Source of the DNA: Gemmatimonadota bacterium
GTDB taxonomy: Bacteria; JAAXHH01
Reading direction: 5' to 3'
NCBI GenBank assembly: GCA_026713285.1
Contig: JAPOOT010000092.1
Span: 1 to 8,598 of the forward strand
Length of the DNA: 8,598 nucleotides
Part shown: one piece after another, positions 6,302-8,598 of the stretch
Layout: every line of letters begins with the position of its first letter
Position numbering within the stretch: position 1 is the first letter of the stretch
Notes under the pieces: model-generated
What the model saw: the letters and a program-made list of their open reading frames with translations, nothing else
Database searches by the model: none
Told to the model about the DNA's origin: nothing
Made by a program: the position numbers and the translations under genes

Positions 6302-6381
6302 CGGGTCCCGCATTACCGAGACAGGTCCTGCATTACCTGGACGGGTTCCGCATTACCGAGACAGGTCCTGCATTACCGAGC
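6302..6381. repeat. Four tandem 20-bp repeats, each starting with a 9-bp palindrome
   Basis: Units are 6302-6321, 6322-6341, 6342-6361 and 6362-6381. Each starts with a 9-bp inverted repeat around a central T (CGGGTCCCG, CAGGTCCTG, CGGGTTCCG, CAGGTCCTG), followed by an 11-bp spacer close to CATTACCGAGA. Odd and even units alternate, giving a 40-bp higher-order period. The third palindrome has one mismatch. The array fills most of the 127-bp gap between the dehydrogenase and the second Gfo/Idh/MocA gene and ends 28 nt before the latter's ATG. No other gene or terminator is seen in the gap. Confidence 0.9.
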
Positions 6382-6409
6382 GGATCGAACAGGCGAGGCA
6401 GATATCGAT

Positions 6410-7435
6410 ATGATGAAATGCGCAATCATCGGGGTCAGCGGCGGGAGGGCTCGTGGACTGGCCGAGGCCTACCGGCACGTAAGCCGCGGAAGCCTTGCCG
6501 CCGTGTCGAGCCGCCAGCGGGATAAGCTCGATGCCTTCGGATCGGCGTTCGATGTGTCCGCGAGGTACACGGACTACCGCGAGATGTTCAAGCGGGAGAA
6601 ACCGGACCTGGTCCATGTTAACACGCCGCCCTCGGTACGCCTGGAGATCTTCGAAGCGGCGGAGTCGGCGGGGATACCGGCCGTGCTGGTCGAGAAACCC
6701 CTTGCCATCCAGGGAGAGGATTTCCTGGCGATGCAGGCCTTCGCGCGGTCTGCCAGGGTGAAAATAGCCGTCAATCACCAGTTGCACTTTCACCCTCGAC
6801 GAAGCCTGCTTCAGCGGAAGGTGCGGGATGGCGCAATCGGGAATCTACGCTTCATTGAGGCCAGTGCGGGCATGAACCTGGCCTACCAGGGGACGCACGC
6901 GCTGCAGGCCGTAAGCGCATTCAACACCGGTGCGACGCCCGTCGATGTCTTCGGACAGGTATCGGGCCTGGAAGGACTGGCCGAAACCCCCAGGCGCCAC
7001 TACGCGCCGGACCATTGCACCGGGGTCATCAACTACGACAATGGCGTGAGCGCCCTGCTGCGCTGCGGCGCCGTCGCGCCTCGCGTTATCGCCGGCGGAT
7101 CGGTAAACGTACACAAGAGAATCGCGGTGTACGGGGACAAGGGGTTCGTGCATTGGACCATGCACGGTTGGGAATCCAGGACGGACAACAAGTACGAAAG
7201 CGGGGAACATGTCTATGCCGAGGAAGACATCCGCGGCCAGGCGGCGATGACCGAAGCCATGATCGACTGGATCGAAGACGACAGGGCCGTCCACCCGCTG
7301 AACATCGATTCGGCGCTGTCTGATTTCAGTGTGATTCTGGGTATTTACGAAAGCGCGTTGCGCCGGGCGGTCGTTACGCTGCCCTTTGCACCGGCCCGTG
7401 ACCTGGTGGGGAAACTCCGCGGCGCGCTCTCTTAA
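6410..7435 (+). CDS. Gfo/Idh/MocA-family oxidoreductase
   Basis: The 341-residue protein has an N-terminal Rossmann fold with glycine loop IIGVSGGRARG (6-16), then YREMF (56-60), PDLVHVNTPP (65-74) and the family signature VEKPLA with Glu95-Lys96-Pro97. A C-terminal alpha/beta substrate domain follows. Known members oxidise sugars, inositols or glycosides with NAD(P). The family's catalytic segment is usually DxGxHxxD; here it reads YQGTHALQ (159-166). His163 is kept, but Tyr159 and Gln166 replace the two Asp residues, so activity may be altered. Two adjacent ATGs (6410 and 6413) are possible starts; GAGG at 6395-6398 is a modest ribosome-binding site for the first. The gene is probably co-transcribed with the zinc dehydrogenase, despite the repeat-filled 127-bp gap. 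It ends 22 bp from the convergent LarA-family gene. Its N-terminus differs from the other family member at 294-1. Confidence 0.92.
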   Translation: MMKCAIIGVSGGRARGLAEAYRHVSRGSLAAVSSRQRDKLDAFGSAFDVSARYTDYREMFKREKPDLVHVNTPPSVRLEIFEAAESAGIPAVLVEKPLAIQGEDFLAMQAFARSARVKIAVNHQLHFHPRRSLLQRKVRDGAIGNLRFIEASAGMNLAYQGTHALQAVSAFNTGATPVDVFGQVSGLEGLAETPRRHYAPDHCTGVINYDNGVSALLRCGAVAPRVIAGGSVNVHKRIAVYGDKGFVHWTMHGWESRTDNKYESGEHVYAEEDIRGQAAMTEAMIDWIEDDRAVHPLNIDSALSDFSVILGIYESALRRAVVTLPFAPARDLVGKLRGALS

Positions 7436-7457
7436 TCCTTGTTATTGGCGCGCTTAA

Positions 7458-8598
7458 TTAACCCTTGTCATTCACCTGCATGTACATGAAGGGCGGGATG
7501 GTCAGGGCTACCACGTCGTCGCCGCCGGTAACTTCGCGGGCCTGACCCAGTGCGTGTTCCAGGTCCGGCGCCCAGGAAACACCGAGCCTCTTGGCGGCGA
7601 AGTCGGTTTTCGGGCCGGCCAGGATCACCCTGGAGAGGTATTTAAGCGGGTAAGTCGCCCAGTACCACACGGTAAAGGGATGAAATCCGTGGTGGGCGAA
7701 GCGGTGCCGGTAACAGTCGATCATGTGGGGATCCCGGGCGAACTTCTCCTGGAAAGCCGATTGCATCTCGAAGGGATCCTGGGTCTCGGGCAGCACCTCG
7801 TTCCAGAACTTCTCGTAGGCGACGTGGTACTCGGGATGGAAGTACTCGAAGACCGGGTTCATGATGATAACCACGCCTCCCGGCTTCACGAAAGGCTTGT
7901 TGTAGAACCAGTTGAATACGTATCCGAGGACGTCGCTCAGGACCAGGACCGGGTTGATCCGCGCACCGACCGAGTAAGGACTGAGGTCGGGCAGGCCGAA
8001 TACGAGCGTGTCGTGCTGGCGGTCGGTCGTCACCAGCAACTGGTCCTTCAGCGTCTGCAGCGTCGGTTCGTGGACGGCGTCGATCGAGCCGGCATGGATC
8101 TCGACGGGAAGATAGGCGCTCTGGATGCCTTTGAAAACCCGGAACCGCACCGATTCGGGCAACAGTTTCATGGACGCCGGCGTCGTGGCCTTCAGCACGC
8201 GCTCGAACAGGTTGCACCGCTCCGCCGGTTTGCTGAGATAGCGCATCAGCGGGGGATAGGACGCGTTGTTCATGGCGGCCTCGAGGACCATGACGCGGGT
8301 GTGTTTCAGTATAACGCGGCTTATGCGCTCGATTGAACCGTGCATTTCGGAACCTTCGGGCTGCATGACGTGGGGCTTCTCAGAGGTCATCTGGGGCGCG
8401 TGGTGCGGCGCGATGCTGTTGTACGTTCCCAGACCTACGGCCACGGACTTGTGTCCCCCGTTCAGGGGGATCTGAATGGAGTCCACGTAGATCACCAGGT
8501 CGCTTTCGATGACCTTGCGGCTGGTCTCCACCGGTTCTCCCTCTTCGGTCGTACCCAGCACGACGATGTCGTCGGGGTCCTCGGCGTCGAAATTGACC
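7458..8598 (-). CDS. LarA/DUF2088-family protein (nickel-dependent hydroxy-acid racemase/epimerase superfamily), 5' end outside window
   Basis: The frame is open from the window edge at 8598 to the TAA at 7460-7458, showing 379 residues. A GTG at 8561 is only an internal codon, because the same frame continues upstream as VNFDAEDPDDIV. The family signature is NGGHKSVAVGLGTY, whose Lys (8450-8448) matches Lys184 of lactate racemase LarA, the residue that anchors the nickel-pincer nucleotide. A His lies 16 residues later (IAPHH), the spacing of the nickel ligand His200. The segment before GGHKS lacks the His expected at LarA His174. Known relatives racemise or epimerise alpha-hydroxy acids and need LarB, LarC and LarE to make the cofactor; none is in this window. 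PGGVVIIMNP lies in the second half. Function as a lactate racemase should not be assumed. It is convergent with the Gfo/Idh/MocA gene. Confidence 0.82.
   Translation of the reverse strand, partial: VNFDAEDPDDIVVLGTTEEGEPVETSRKVIESDLVIYVDSIQIPLNGGHKSVAVGLGTYNSIAPHHAPQMTSEKPHVMQPEGSEMHGSIERISRVILKHTRVMVLEAAMNNASYPPLMRYLSKPAERCNLFERVLKATTPASMKLLPESVRFRVFKGIQSAYLPVEIHAGSIDAVHEPTLQTLKDQLLVTTDRQHDTLVFGLPDLSPYSVGARINPVLVLSDVLGYVFNWFYNKPFVKPGGVVIIMNPVFEYFHPEYHVAYEKFWNEVLPETQDPFEMQSAFQEKFARDPHMIDCYRHRFAHHGFHPFTVWYWATYPLKYLSRVILAGPKTDFAAKRLGVSWAPDLEHALGQAREVTGGDDVVALTIPPFMYMQVNDKG

Noticed and set aside
6302..6381. CRISPR or intrinsic terminator
   Set aside because: Units are abutting 20-bp repeats without variable spacers, and the small palindromes have one-base centres and no following U-run.
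7554..8336. Plus-strand open frame opposite the LarA-family gene
   Set aside because: It has no recognisable motif and the opposite strand carries the GGHKS signature with correct spacing to the nickel-ligand His.
8559..8561. GTG as the start of the LarA-family gene
   Set aside because: The same frame stays open to the window edge with a plausible protein sequence, and LarA-family proteins need about 130 more N-terminal residues than this start would allow.

Overview
This is a GC-rich bacterial window packed with enzymes of small-molecule (probably sugar, sugar-acid or hydroxy-acid) metabolism. No rRNA, tRNA, transposase, phage gene or CRISPR array is visible. Shine-Dalgarno-like sites before most starts fit a bacterium. 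The gene mix (Gfo/Idh/MocA oxidoreductases, an enolase-superfamily enzyme, a divergent DapA-family lyase and a LarA-type racemase) resembles genomes of uncultured lineages such as Latescibacterota, Poribacteria or Planctomycetota. That placement is an impression from gene content, not something the sequence proves.

Layout. Positions 1-5126 hold a five-gene run on the minus strand. In transcription order it is a transglutaminase-like protein (5126-3879), an NAD-dependent epimerase-like protein (3886-2873, overlapping the previous gene by 8 nt), a DapA-family lyase (2664-1603), an MLE-type enolase-superfamily enzyme (1540-422) and the first 98 codons of a Gfo/Idh/MocA oxidoreductase (294-1, cut by the window). 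A 136-bp divergent spacer with plausible overlapping promoters separates this run from two plus-strand genes: a zinc-dependent alcohol dehydrogenase (5263-6282) and a second Gfo/Idh/MocA oxidoreductase (6410-7435). A LarA/DUF2088 (nickel-dependent racemase family) gene converges on them from the right and runs off the window (8598-7458).

How the genes may work together. Two or three NAD(P)-dependent oxidoreductases, an epimerase, an enolase-type racemase/dehydratase/cycloisomerase, a Schiff-base lyase and a hydroxy-acid racemase could form a catabolic route that oxidises, epimerises, dehydrates and cleaves a carbohydrate-derived acid. The substrate cannot be read from the sequence. Several enzymes depart from their family's textbook active site: Tyr where MLE enzymes have the second catalytic Lys, YxxxR instead of YxxxK in the epimerase, no GTTGE motif or substrate Arg in the DapA-like protein, and no His at the LarA His174 position. 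This suggests unusual chemistry, or family members not covered by the common names.

The most striking non-coding feature is that three of the intergenic spacers carry different short direct repeats: about 18 bp at 370-426, 14/16 bp with a CCGCGG core at 2691-2806, and 20 bp starting with a 9-bp palindrome at 6302-6381.
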